From Actinomadura sp. WMMA1423 (lineage in GTDB: Bacteria; Actinomycetota; Actinomycetes; Streptosporangiales; Streptosporangiaceae), in the NCBI RefSeq assembly GCF_006547145.1, contig NZ_CP041244.1, positions 8,556,001-8,620,000 on the forward strand: a stretch of DNA of 64,000 nucleotides. Reading direction: 5' to 3'. Each line of letters begins with the position of its first letter. Position 1 is the stretch's first letter. The notes below the pieces were generated by a model that was not told the origin of the DNA, did not search any database, and saw only the letters and a list, made by a program, of their open reading frames with translations. Below, one piece after another: positions 18,973-26,380 of the stretch. The position numbers were made by a program, and so were the translations under genes.

Positions 18973-21204
18973 GTGCCGACCTCCCCGACCCCGCCCGCCA
19001 TGCCGCGTCCGGCGGAGCTGGAAGCCGTCCTCGAACGGATCACCTACGCCAACGAGGACACCGGCTACACCGTCGCGCGCGTCGCGACCGCCAAGAGCGG
19101 GCCCGACCTGCTCACCGTCGTGGGCGCGCTGCTCGGCGCGCAGGTGGGGGAGAGCCTGCGCCTGACGGGGCGGTGGCGCTCCCACCCGAAGTACGGCAAG
19201 CAGTTCGAGGTCGACTCCTACACGACCGTCCTTCCGGCGACGATCCAGGGCATCCGCCGCTACCTCGGCTCCGGGATGATCAAGGGCATCGGCCCGGTGA
19301 TGGCCGACCGGATGGTCTCGCACTTCGGCACCGACATCCTGCGCGTCATCGAGGAGGAGCCCGAGCGCCTCGTCGAGGTCCAGGGCCTCGGCCCCAAGCG
19401 CACCAAGCGGATCGGGGACGCCTGGCAGGAGCAGAAGGCCATCAAGGAGGTCATGGTCTTCCTCCAGGGCGTCGGCGTCTCCACCTCCCTCGCCGTCCGC
19501 ATCTACAAGCAGTACGGGGACGCCTCGATCGACACCGTCCGCAAGCGGCCCTACCAGCTCGCCTCGGACGTGTGGGGGATCGGGTTCAAGACCGCCGACA
19601 CGATCGCGCAGGCCGTCGGCATCCCGCACGACAGTCCCGAGCGGATCAAGGCGGGCCTTCAGTACACGCTGTCGGAGGCCGCCGACGACGGGCACTGCTT
19701 CCTGCCCGAGCCCAACCTCGTCACGGCGGCCGAGAAGATCCTCGGCGTCGGGCGGGAGCTGGTCGTCCCGGCGCTGGACGAGCTGGCGCGCGAGGAGGGC
19801 GTCGTCCGGGAGCCGATCCCCGGCGAGGGCGAGGACGCCGCGACGATCCCGGCCGTGTACCTCGTCCCGTTCCACCGGGCCGAGCGCTCCCTGGCCCGCG
19901 GGCTGCTGGAGCTGCTCGACGCCCCCGCCGACCGGCTCAAGGCGTTCTCCGGCGTCGACTGGGACCGGGCGCTGCCGTGGCTCAAGCAGCGCACCGGCCA
20001 GGCGCTCGCGCCCGAGCAGGAGGAGGCCGTCAAGCTCGCGCTGACCTCGAAGGTGGCCGTGCTGACCGGCGGCCCCGGCTGCGGCAAGAGCTTCACCGTC
20101 CGCTCGGTGGTGGAGCTCGCCGCCGCCAAGCACGCCAAGATCGTCCTGGTGGCGCCGACCGGCCGGGCGGCCAAGCGGCTCGCCGAGCTGACCGGGCACG
20201 AGGCCGCGACCGTGCACCGGCTGCTCCAGCTCCAGCCGGGCGGCGACCCCAGGTTCGACCAGGACAACCCCCTCGACGCCGACCTCGTCGTGGTCGACGA
20301 GTGCTCCATGGTCGACCTGATCCTGGCCAACAAGCTGGTGAAGGCGATCCCGCGCGGCGCGCACCTGCTGCTCGTCGGGGACGTCGACCAGCTCCCGTCC
20401 GTCGGCGCGGGCGAGGTGCTGGCCGACCTGCTCGGCGCCGAGGTCGTGCCGCGCGTCCGGCTCACCCGGATCTTCCGGCAGGCGCAGCAGTCGGGGATCG
20501 TCGTCAACGCGCACCGCGTCAACTCCGGCGACCACCCCCACACCCGCGGCTACCCCGACTTCTTCCTGTTCCCCTGCGAGGAGCAGGACGAGGCCGCCGA
20601 GCTGACGGTGGACGTCGTCGCGAACCGCATCCCGCGCAGGTTCGGCCTCGACCCGCGCCGCGACGTCCAGGTGCTCGCCCCGATGCACCGGGGCGCCGCC
20701 GGGGCCGGGACGCTGAACTCGCTGCTCCAGGAGGCCCTGACCCCGCACGACGAGGCCCGCCCCGAGCGCCGCTACGGCGGCCGCGTGTTCCGCGTCGGCG
20801 ACAAGGTCACCCAGCTGCGCAACAACTACGACAAGGGCGAGGCGGGCGTCTTCAACGGCACCGTCGGCGTCGTCGCGTCGGTCTCCCTGGAGGACCAGTC
20901 CCTCACCGTCGTGACCGACGAGGACGAGAGCGTCGACTACGCCTTCGACGAGCTGGACGAGCTCGCCCACGCGTACGCGATCACGATCCACCGCTCCCAG
21001 GGCAGCGAGTACCCGGCCGTCGTCATCCCGCTCACCACCGGCGCGTGGATGATGCTGCGCCGCAACCTCCTCTACACCGGCATCACCCGGGCCAAGAAGC
21101 TCGTGGTCCTCGTCGGCTCGCGCCGCGCCCTGGCCGCCGCCGTCCGCACGGCCGGCGCGGGCCGCCGCCACACCGCCCTCGCCCACCGCCTCTCTCAGCG
21201 GTAA
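18973..21204 (+). CDS. recD2: RecD2-type SF1B DNA helicase
   Basis: A 743-residue protein with a GTG start. The N-terminal region (about 10-95) is an OB-like RecD2 domain, followed by helix-hairpin-helix segments (YLGSGMIKGIGPVMADRM; LVEVQGLGPKRTKRI). The helicase core has Walker A GGPGCGKS ending at K372-S373, Walker B VVVDECSM, motif III GDVDQLPSVGAG and the C-terminal AYAITIHRSQGSEYP (motif V) and YTGITRAKK (motif VI). Such enzymes unwind DNA 5'-3' in repair without RecBC. Its last 10 bp overlap the end of the convergent metallo-hydrolase gene. Confidence 0.95.
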   Translation: MPTSPTPPAMPRPAELEAVLERITYANEDTGYTVARVATAKSGPDLLTVVGALLGAQVGESLRLTGRWRSHPKYGKQFEVDSYTTVLPATIQGIRRYLGSGMIKGIGPVMADRMVSHFGTDILRVIEEEPERLVEVQGLGPKRTKRIGDAWQEQKAIKEVMVFLQGVGVSTSLAVRIYKQYGDASIDTVRKRPYQLASDVWGIGFKTADTIAQAVGIPHDSPERIKAGLQYTLSEAADDGHCFLPEPNLVTAAEKILGVGRELVVPALDELAREEGVVREPIPGEGEDAATIPAVYLVPFHRAERSLARGLLELLDAPADRLKAFSGVDWDRALPWLKQRTGQALAPEQEEAVKLALTSKVAVLTGGPGCGKSFTVRSVVELAAAKHAKIVLVAPTGRAAKRLAELTGHEAATVHRLLQLQPGGDPRFDQDNPLDADLVVVDECSMVDLILANKLVKAIPRGAHLLLVGDVDQLPSVGAGEVLADLLGAEVVPRVRLTRIFRQAQQSGIVVNAHRVNSGDHPHTRGYPDFFLFPCEEQDEAAELTVDVVANRIPRRFGLDPRRDVQVLAPMHRGAAGAGTLNSLLQEALTPHDEARPERRYGGRVFRVGDKVTQLRNNYDKGEAGVFNGTVGVVASVSLEDQSLTVVTDEDESVDYAFDELDELAHAYAITIHRSQGSEYPAVVIPLTTGAWMMLRRNLLYTGITRAKKLVVLVGSRRALAAAVRTAGAGRRHTALAHRLSQR

Positions 21205-21980
21205 CGGGCGAGTTCCCAGGGGTCGTGGGCGCAGAACACCTCGACCTCGCCGCCGCGCGCCAGCTCCCGCAGCCGCGCCACGTTCGCGAGCCGCAGCTCC
21301 CGGTCGACCTCGCCGCCCATCTGCACGAGCTCCATCAGCGGGTGCACGACCGGCTCGGGGCGGTCGACCTCGCCGTGGTACATGTACGCGTCGCCCGCGT
21401 GCAGCAGCCAGCGGGCGCCGTCGCGGACAGCCACGCCCGCGTGCCCCGGCGTGTGGCCGCCGAGCGGGATCAGCAGGATGTCGTCGGGGACGCCCTCCAG
21501 CGACCGGACGCCCTCGAAGCCGTGCCAGGCGTCGCCTCCGCCGTCGTCGTAGGCGACCCACTTCGGGCCGTGGGCGAGCTGCGCCGGGGTCTTGCCGCCG
21601 TCGGCCAGCTCCGCCTCGAACAGGTGCACCGCCGCGTCCGGGAAGTCGCTGAGCCCGCCCGCGTGGTCGCGGTGCAGGTGCGTCGGGACGACGTGCCGGA
21701 CGTCGGCGGCCGAGTACCCGAGTCCCTCGACCTGCCGGACGGCCGTCGCGGACGGGTCGAGCGTCGGCCCCGCCATCTCCACCCAGTCGTCCAGCAGCCG
21801 CTCGGACGGCCGCTCGATGTCGGCCAGCCCGATCCCGGCGTCCACGAGCACGAGCCCGGCCGAACCGGTCTCCACCAGCAGCACGTGGCCCGCGGCCCGC
21901 GCGCGCCGCAGCGGGCTCTCCGGCCCCTCGGCCGGTTCGATCTCCCGCATGGGAGCGCAGTCGAGATGGTGAACGCGCAT
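21195..21980 (-). CDS. MBL-fold metallo-hydrolase (lactonase-like)
   Basis: A 261-residue protein; ATG at 21980 with GAGGAG 7 bp upstream. The metallo-beta-lactamase motif THLHRDHAGG is present, with later metal ligands in GGHTPGHAG (His), LLHAGDAYM (Asp) and FCAHDPWE (His). The pattern matches quorum-quenching N-acyl homoserine lactonases and related esterases, but the substrate is unknown. It starts 10 bp after a TetR gene, so the two form an operon probably controlled by the palindrome ahead of the regulator. Confidence 0.88.
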   Translation of the reverse strand: MRVHHLDCAPMREIEPAEGPESPLRRARAAGHVLLVETGSAGLVLVDAGIGLADIERPSERLLDDWVEMAGPTLDPSATAVRQVEGLGYSAADVRHVVPTHLHRDHAGGLSDFPDAAVHLFEAELADGGKTPAQLAHGPKWVAYDDGGGDAWHGFEGVRSLEGVPDDILLIPLGGHTPGHAGVAVRDGARWLLHAGDAYMYHGEVDRPEPVVHPLMELVQMGGEVDRELRLANVARLRELARGGEVEVFCAHDPWELARYR

Positions 21981-21990
21981 GGAATGCTCC

Positions 21991-22554
21991 TCAGACCAGG
22001 TCGCCCAGTTGGCGGGTGACCTCATGGACGACGGACACGTCGCGCCGGACGCGGGCGAGCATGACGGCGCCCTGCACCGACGACAGGACGAGCGCCGCCA
22101 GCGGATCGGCGCGCTCGGCCGGCACGCCCCAACCGCGCAGGGCCGCCGCGATGCCGCGCTGCCACTCGGTGTAGATACCGTCGCAGGCGGCCCGGATCGT
22201 CTCGCTCTCCGCGGCCGTCTCCAGCGCCACCGTCGCGACCGGGCACCCCTTCCCGAAGTCGGACTCCAGAAGGGCGCGCGCGAAGTGCTCGCCCAGGGCC
22301 GCCAGCCCGGCGCGAGCGTCCGGCACCGCGACGAGGGACTCGGCGAGCGCCTCGCCCACCGCGCGGCCCGACCGCGCCACCGACTCCGCCGCGAGCTGCT
22401 CCTTGCCGTCCGGGAAGTGGAAGTACAGCGAGCCCTTGGGGGCCCCGCTCTCCGCGAGGACCTGGTTGAGCCCGGTGCCGTGGTAGCCCTGCCGCTGGAA
22501 CAGCTCCGCCGCCGTCCGCAGGACCCGCTCGCGCGTCTCGCCCCGAGGTGTCAT
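21991..22554 (-). CDS. TetR-family regulator (LmrA/YxaF type)
   Basis: A 187-residue regulator; the ATG at 22554 has GGAG upstream and is preferred over the TTG 9 bp earlier. The N-terminal HTH (TAAELFQRQGYHGTGLNQVLAESGAPKGSLYFHFP) and the GCPVATVALE C-domain fit the LmrA/YxaF subgroup. A TAGACC-N4-GGTCTA palindrome just upstream is the type of site such proteins bind, so it likely represses itself and the downstream metallo-hydrolase. The ligand is unknown. Confidence 0.92.
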   Translation of the reverse strand: MTPRGETRERVLRTAAELFQRQGYHGTGLNQVLAESGAPKGSLYFHFPDGKEQLAAESVARSGRAVGEALAESLVAVPDARAGLAALGEHFARALLESDFGKGCPVATVALETAAESETIRAACDGIYTEWQRGIAAALRGWGVPAERADPLAALVLSSVQGAVMLARVRRDVSVVHEVTRQLGDLV

Positions 22555-22565
22555 GCTCTCCAAAC

Positions 22566-22581
22566 TAGACCGACTGGTCTA
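22566..22581. promoter_or_regulatory. TetR/LmrA-type operator
   Basis: TAGACC-GACT-GGTCTA, a perfect inverted repeat 11 bp ahead of the tetR start codon. It is probably the autoregulatory operator of the tetR-hydrolase operon. Confidence 0.75.
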
Positions 22582-22614
22582 TAGATTTCAAGTCGGCGGG
22601 GGGCCGTCCCTCGT

Positions 22615-23448
22615 TCAGGCGCCGCGGAACTGCATGCGCAGGTAGGCGTCGAAGGCGGCGGCGCCGAGCAGGCGGCGGGTGTGGATCAGGGCCCTGGCGG
22701 CGGGGGTGACCACGTACCGGGAGCGGGGCCGGCCCGCGGTGACGGCGCGCTCGATCACCTTGGCGACCGACTCGGGGGGAGCGGACAGGGCGGCGTTGCG
22801 GTAGGAGGCGGCCATCTGGCGGTCCGCGGCGGCGTTGAGAGCGGCGTAGGGGCCGGCGGACCCGGCGGAGCCCGCGAGGCTGTGGGCGGCGGTCTCGCCG
22901 AAGGAGGTGCGGATCAGGCCGGGTTCGATCAGGCTGACCTTGATCCCGAACGGGGCGACCTCGAAGCGCAGCGCGTCGGTGAGGGCTTCGACGGCGTACT
23001 TGCTCGCGTGGTAGTAACCGCCCGCCGGGAAGACGATCCGCCCGCCCATGGAGCCGACGTTGACGATCCGTCCTCGTCCGGCGGTCCGCATGCCGGGCAG
23101 GACGAGCTGGGTCATGCGGGCGAGGCCGAACACGTTGGTCTCGAACTGGCGGCGCACGCCGCCGAGGCCGGTCTCCTCGATGGTGCCGTACTCGCCGTAG
23201 CCGGCGTTGTTGACCAGGGCGCCGACCGCCCCGTGCTCGGCCTCGACCGCGCGGACCGCCGCGCGCATGGATGCGTCGTCGGTCACGTCGAGCGCGAGGA
23301 CGCGGGCGCCGGCCTCGGCGAGGCCGGCGATCGTCTCGGGCCGCCGGGCGGTGGCGTAGACGGTCACGTCGGCACGGGCGGCCAGCCGCTCGGCGGTGGC
23401 CCGGCCGATGCCGGAGGAGGTCCCTGTGATCAGGACTGCGGTGGTCAT
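22615..23448 (-). CDS. Short-chain dehydrogenase/reductase
   Basis: A 277-residue classical SDR. ITGTSSGIGRATAERL is the NAD(P)-binding TGxxxGxG loop, LVNNAGYG the NNAG motif, and the active site is S (NVGSMGG) with Y-x3-K in YYHASKYAVEAL. The PG motif (IEPGLIRTSF) follows. The ATG overlaps the stop of the upstream tetR gene in ATGA, so the two are translated together. The substrate is unknown; the layout is that of many oxidoreductases of hydrophobic alcohols or ketones. Confidence 0.93.
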   Translation of the reverse strand: MTTAVLITGTSSGIGRATAERLAARADVTVYATARRPETIAGLAEAGARVLALDVTDDASMRAAVRAVEAEHGAVGALVNNAGYGEYGTIEETGLGGVRRQFETNVFGLARMTQLVLPGMRTAGRGRIVNVGSMGGRIVFPAGGYYHASKYAVEALTDALRFEVAPFGIKVSLIEPGLIRTSFGETAAHSLAGSAGSAGPYAALNAAADRQMAASYRNAALSAPPESVAKVIERAVTAGRPRSRYVVTPAARALIHTRRLLGAAAFDAYLRMQFRGA

Positions 23449-24023
23449 GGCTGCTCCGGAGTGAGAGGCGGCTGCCGGGTCAGGCCCGCCACGAGCAGCG
23501 CCACGGCGTGGCGCAGCCGTCGGGTCGGGGCCTCGGGGTCGCTGAGATCGGCCTCCAGCCCGCGCGTCAGGGCGAGGAGGAGTTCGGCGAATTCGGTGGC
23601 GTCCGCGTCCGGGGCGCCGGTGCGGACGGTGGCGGCGAGCAGGTCGCGCATGGCCGCGTCGTAGGACTCGATCAGGTCGGCGGACAGGCGGGCGTCCTCG
23701 CCGAGCAGCTCGGCGGCGTGGGCGGGGCTGTCCCGCCACAGGCGCAGTGCCAGGCCGAGCTTGGCCTCCAGCGCCGCCGTGAGCCGCGCCGCGAGCCCTT
23801 CGCCGGACTCCGCGCCGAGCCGGGCCTCGGTCATGGCCCGCTCCAGCAGCCGCTCGGCCAGGCGGCGGAAGGCGTCCTGCTTGTTGCGCACGTGCAGGTA
23901 CACCGCCGCGCGCGACATCCCCGCCTCGCGGGCGATGTCGTCCATGGTGGTGCGCCGGACCCCGTGCCGGGTGAAGCACGTGTACGCCGCGTCCAGGATG
24001 GATTCGATCATCGCGTCTGTCAC
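23445..24023 (-). CDS. TetR-family regulator, leaderless and self-occluding
   Basis: A 192-residue regulator with an N-terminal HTH (TTMDDIAREAGMSRAAVYLHVRNK) and an Ala/Leu-rich ligand domain. GTG at 24023 is chosen because a perfect TATAAT lies 6 bp upstream, so the transcript would start at the GTG; ATG at 24011 is the alternative. A 12-bp-arm palindrome covers the -10 box and the start codon, implying direct autorepression. It controls the SDR gene it overlaps by 4 bp. Confidence 0.9.
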   Translation of the reverse strand: MTDAMIESILDAAYTCFTRHGVRRTTMDDIAREAGMSRAAVYLHVRNKQDAFRRLAERLLERAMTEARLGAESGEGLAARLTAALEAKLGLALRLWRDSPAHAAELLGEDARLSADLIESYDAAMRDLLAATVRTGAPDADATEFAELLLALTRGLEADLSDPEAPTRRLRHAVALLVAGLTRQPPLTPEQP

Positions 24024-24054
24024 TCTGACATTATAAGCATAAAATGTCAGAGTG
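24021..24054 (-). promoter_or_regulatory. tetR operator covering -10 box and start codon
   Basis: Arms CACTCTGACATT and AATGTCAGAGTG are separated by 10 bp. Inside lies TATAAT (24035-24030 on the minus strand). A protein bound here blocks both RNA polymerase and the leaderless start. Confidence 0.82.
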
Positions 24055-24126
24055 GCATGGACGGGCGGGGGGGGGGGAGCGGCCGGTGGCCGGGGGAGGA
24101 CGCCGGTAGCCGCGAACGGGCCGGGG

Positions 24127-24142
24127 CTCGAAACGTTTCGAG
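24127..24142. promoter_or_regulatory. LacI-type palindrome behind the lacI gene
   Basis: CTCGAAACGTTTCGAG is a perfect palindrome with the central CG step typical of LacI/CcpA operators. It lies 7 bp beyond the lacI stop codon and about 100 bp upstream of the tetR-SDR operon, so the LacI protein may act on that operon. Confidence 0.6.
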
Positions 24143-24148
24143 GGCGCG

Positions 24149-25171
24149 TCAGAGGTGCGCGGGCGGTGGGGCGGTGCTCTTGCGGACGACCAGGCTCGTC
24201 GACAGCTCCATGCGGGTGGCGACCGGCTCGCCCGCGCGGATGCTCAGGATGATCTGGGCGGCGGACTCCGCCATCTGCCGCAGCGGCTGGTGGACGGTGG
24301 TGAGCGCGGGGCTGGCCCAGGGGGCGACCGCGACGTCGTCGTAGCCCACCACGGACAGGTCGTCCGGGACCCGCAGCCCGTGCACCCGCGCGGCCTCCAG
24401 CACCCCGAGGGCCTGGAGGTCGCTGCCCGCGAAGATCGCGGTCGGCCGGTCGGGCCGGGCGAGCATGTCCGAGGCCTTCTCGAACCCGCCCTGGACGTGG
24501 AAGTCGCCGTAGGCGACGAGGGACGGGTCGACCTCCAGGCCCGCCATGCCCATCGCCGACCGGAACCCGTCGAGCCGCGCCACCGAGCACAGCATGTCGG
24601 GCGGCCCGGTGATGATCGCGATCCGCCGGTGGCCCTGGTCGACGAGGTGCCGGGTCGCCGCGAGGCCGCCCGACCAGTTGGCCGAGCCGACCGAGGGAAC
24701 GTCGGGGTCGGGGTCGCCGGCCGGGTCGATGATGACGAACGGGATCGAGCGGGACCGCAGCCGCTTCTTGTCCTGCGGCGCGAGGCTGGAGAAGGTCAGC
24801 ACGACGCCGAGCGGGCGGCGCCGCAGCACCCCGCCGATCCACTCGGGGCCGGGGGAGTGGCGGGTGCCGCTCTCGGTCAGCACCAGGCTCGCGCCGTTGG
24901 CCTTCGCGACGCTCTCCACGCCCCGGATCAGCTCCATGGTCCAGAGGCTCTCGATCTCGTGCAGGACGATCTCGATCAGCGGCGCCTCGGTCGCCGCGCG
25001 CGAGCCCCGCTCGTAGCCGTGGTGCTCGAGCAGCCGCTCCACCCGCAGCCGCGTCCCGCGCGCCACGTCCTCGCGGCCGTTCAGGACTTTCGAGACCGTC
25101 GAGATGGAGACCCCTGCCTGGTCCGCGACCTGGGCCAGGGTCACCCGGCCCGCCCCCTCGTCCTGCTCCAT
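24149..25171 (-). CDS. LacI-family transcriptional regulator
   Basis: A 340-residue protein. N-terminal HTH VTLAQVADQAGVSISTVSKVLNGR, hinge helix, and a periplasmic-binding-like sensor domain (IEIVLHEIESLWTMELIRGV, IFAGSDLQALGVLEAA, VVGYDDVAVAPWASPALTTVHQP). LacI members of this type sense sugars and repress catabolic genes. No sugar operon adjoins it; nearest targets are the palindrome behind the gene and the TTTCGG-N8-CCGAAA repeat ahead of it. The rhamnosidase locus 20 kb away is a possible but speculative target. Confidence 0.93.
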   Translation of the reverse strand: MEQDEGAGRVTLAQVADQAGVSISTVSKVLNGREDVARGTRLRVERLLEHHGYERGSRAATEAPLIEIVLHEIESLWTMELIRGVESVAKANGASLVLTESGTRHSPGPEWIGGVLRRRPLGVVLTFSSLAPQDKKRLRSRSIPFVIIDPAGDPDPDVPSVGSANWSGGLAATRHLVDQGHRRIAIITGPPDMLCSVARLDGFRSAMGMAGLEVDPSLVAYGDFHVQGGFEKASDMLARPDRPTAIFAGSDLQALGVLEAARVHGLRVPDDLSVVGYDDVAVAPWASPALTTVHQPLRQMAESAAQIILSIRAGEPVATRMELSTSLVVRKSTAPPPAHL

Positions 25172-25187
25172 GCCAGCAGCATATGGA

Positions 25188-25207
25188 TTTCGGAGTACGC
25201 CCCGAAA
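25188..25207. promoter_or_regulatory. Inverted repeat upstream of lacI
   Basis: TTTCGG-N8-CCGAAA lies 17 bp ahead of the lacI start, between it and the stop of the FMN reductase gene. It may be an autoregulatory operator or a weak hairpin terminator. Confidence 0.35.
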
Positions 25208-25214
25208 CTTGCCG

Positions 25215-25754
25215 TCAGCCGAGCGCGTCCCGCAGCGCCTCCATCGCCGCGGCGATCCGCTCGCGCGGCTCCGCGGTGCGGACCAAGCCGTCCTCGCCCA
25301 CGTCGGACCGGGTCACCGGGATCCGCGCGCAGGCGGCCTCGACGATCTCGGTGCCCGCGTAGCCGAGCACCTTGCGCAGCGAGGCGTGCGCGTCGCCGCC
25401 GCCCGTGGGCGCGGCGGGGGAGGCCGCGTTCAGCCAGGCGACCGGCTTGCCGTAGATCTCGCCGCCGCCGATCGTCCAGTCGAGCAGGTTCTTGAACGAG
25501 CCGGGCAGCGCGCCCGCGTACTCCGGGGTGCAGATCAGCAGCGCGTCCGCGGCGCCGATCGCGGCGCGCAGGCCCGCGACGGCCGGGTGCAGCGGCTCGC
25601 GGTCGTCGTCGGGGTTGAAGTGCGGCAGGTCGCCCATGCCGGAGTAGAGCGTCGCCTCGATCCCGGACGGCGCCACGGCCCGCGCGGTGCGCAGCGCCGC
25701 CTCGTTCGTGGACCCCTTGCGCAGGCTCCCGCAGAGCATCAGCACGTTCTTCAT
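25215..25754 (-). CDS. NADPH-dependent FMN reductase-like flavoprotein
   Basis: A 179-residue flavodoxin-like protein. LCGSLRKGSTNEAALRTA is the phosphate-binding GSLRxxS(T/Y)N loop, and CTPEYAGALPGSFKNLLDW is the PEYxxxxPGxLKNxxDW signature. It reduces FMN or quinones with NAD(P)H. The ATG at 25754 is favoured; GTG at 25760 is possible. A broken gene fragment ends 10-16 bp upstream on the same strand, so it was probably the second gene of an operon later damaged by the transposon. Confidence 0.92.
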   Translation of the reverse strand: MKNVLMLCGSLRKGSTNEAALRTARAVAPSGIEATLYSGMGDLPHFNPDDDREPLHPAVAGLRAAIGAADALLICTPEYAGALPGSFKNLLDWTIGGGEIYGKPVAWLNAASPAAPTGGGDAHASLRKVLGYAGTEIVEAACARIPVTRSDVGEDGLVRTAEPRERIAAAMEALRDALG

Positions 25755-25769
25755 GATCACGAGGCTACG

Positions 25770-25860
25770 TCAGTCCTCGACGGTGAGGCGGTCCAGCCGC
25801 AGGCCGGTGAAGGCGTCGTCCGAGGTGGTCAAGGGCGTGTGGCGCGTCGGCGGCGTGCTG
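25770..25860 (-). pseudogene. 3' fragment of an unrecognised gene cut near an IS element
   Basis: On the minus strand a frame runs to a TGA at 25772-25770, with a protein-like tail (LTTSDDAFTGLRLDRLTVED). Upstream it becomes unrelated sequence and meets a stop at 25878 beside the IS left end. It looks like the last 30 or so codons of a gene that once preceded the FMN reductase gene. The family is not identifiable from so short a tail. Confidence 0.4.
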
Positions 25861-25981
25861 ACGCCAAGGGCGCCATCTCACTGATGGAATTCTTGGGCGC
25901 AGATCCCGGCTTCAGTCGTGGGGTCAGCCCATCCTTCTCGACTCCCGGTCATTAGGTAGCTCCCAGCTTTATAGTCTTTGT

Positions 25982-26380
25982 GTGGCTGTAGCCCTGCGGT
26001 CGAACGGCAACGTCGTCTTTCGATGTGCGTTCCGCGTGGTGTGGTGCCCGAAGTACCGGCGGTGTGTGCTCGGTGGCCGGGTCGAGGAACGACTCAAAGA
26101 CCTCATCTGCGAAGTCGTCGAGGACAAAGGGGCATGGCTGGTGGAGTTGGAGGTCATGCCCGACCATGTCCACCTGGTGGTCGAGGTCGATCCCCAGTTC
26201 GGCGTCCACCGGCTGGTGAAGGCCGTCAAGGGCCGCTCCTCCCGCGTGCTGCGCGAGGAGTTCCCGCACCTGAAGTCGCGGCTCCCGACACTGTGGACCA
26301 ACTCCTATTTCGTGGCCACCGTCGGTGGCGCGCCGCCGGCCGCGGTGGAGCGCTACGTCGAGCAGCAGAAGGGCCGTTGA
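25982..26380 (+). CDS. tnpA: IS200-type Y1 transposase TnpA
   Basis: A 132-residue complete single-strand transposase with a GTG start. The HUH metal site is PDHVHLVV, and the nucleophile is probably Y125 in ERYVEQQKGR on the last helix. FRVVWCPKYRR is the usual N-terminal strand. It cuts and rejoins the hairpin ends of single-stranded IS DNA during replication. The gene stops immediately before the tnpB ATG (TGA-ATG), so the two are co-transcribed. It appears intact. Confidence 0.95.
   Translation: MAVALRSNGNVVFRCAFRVVWCPKYRRCVLGGRVEERLKDLICEVVEDKGAWLVELEVMPDHVHLVVEVDPQFGVHRLVKAVKGRSSRVLREEFPHLKSRLPTLWTNSYFVATVGGAPPAAVERYVEQQKGR

Noticed and set aside
12104..19165. A plus-strand open frame of more than 2300 codons
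   Set aside because: Antisense to dnaE2, imuB and imuA', with Arg/Pro/Gly-rich low-complexity translation; an effect of high GC. The minus-strand genes have clear family motifs.
24067..24077. Run of 11 G
   Set aside because: In a non-coding gap; may vary in length but no reading frame depends on it, so no phase variation is claimed.
25104..25955. Plus-strand frame ahead of the IS element
   Set aside because: Antisense to lacI and the FMN reductase and ends in the IS left end; no domain.
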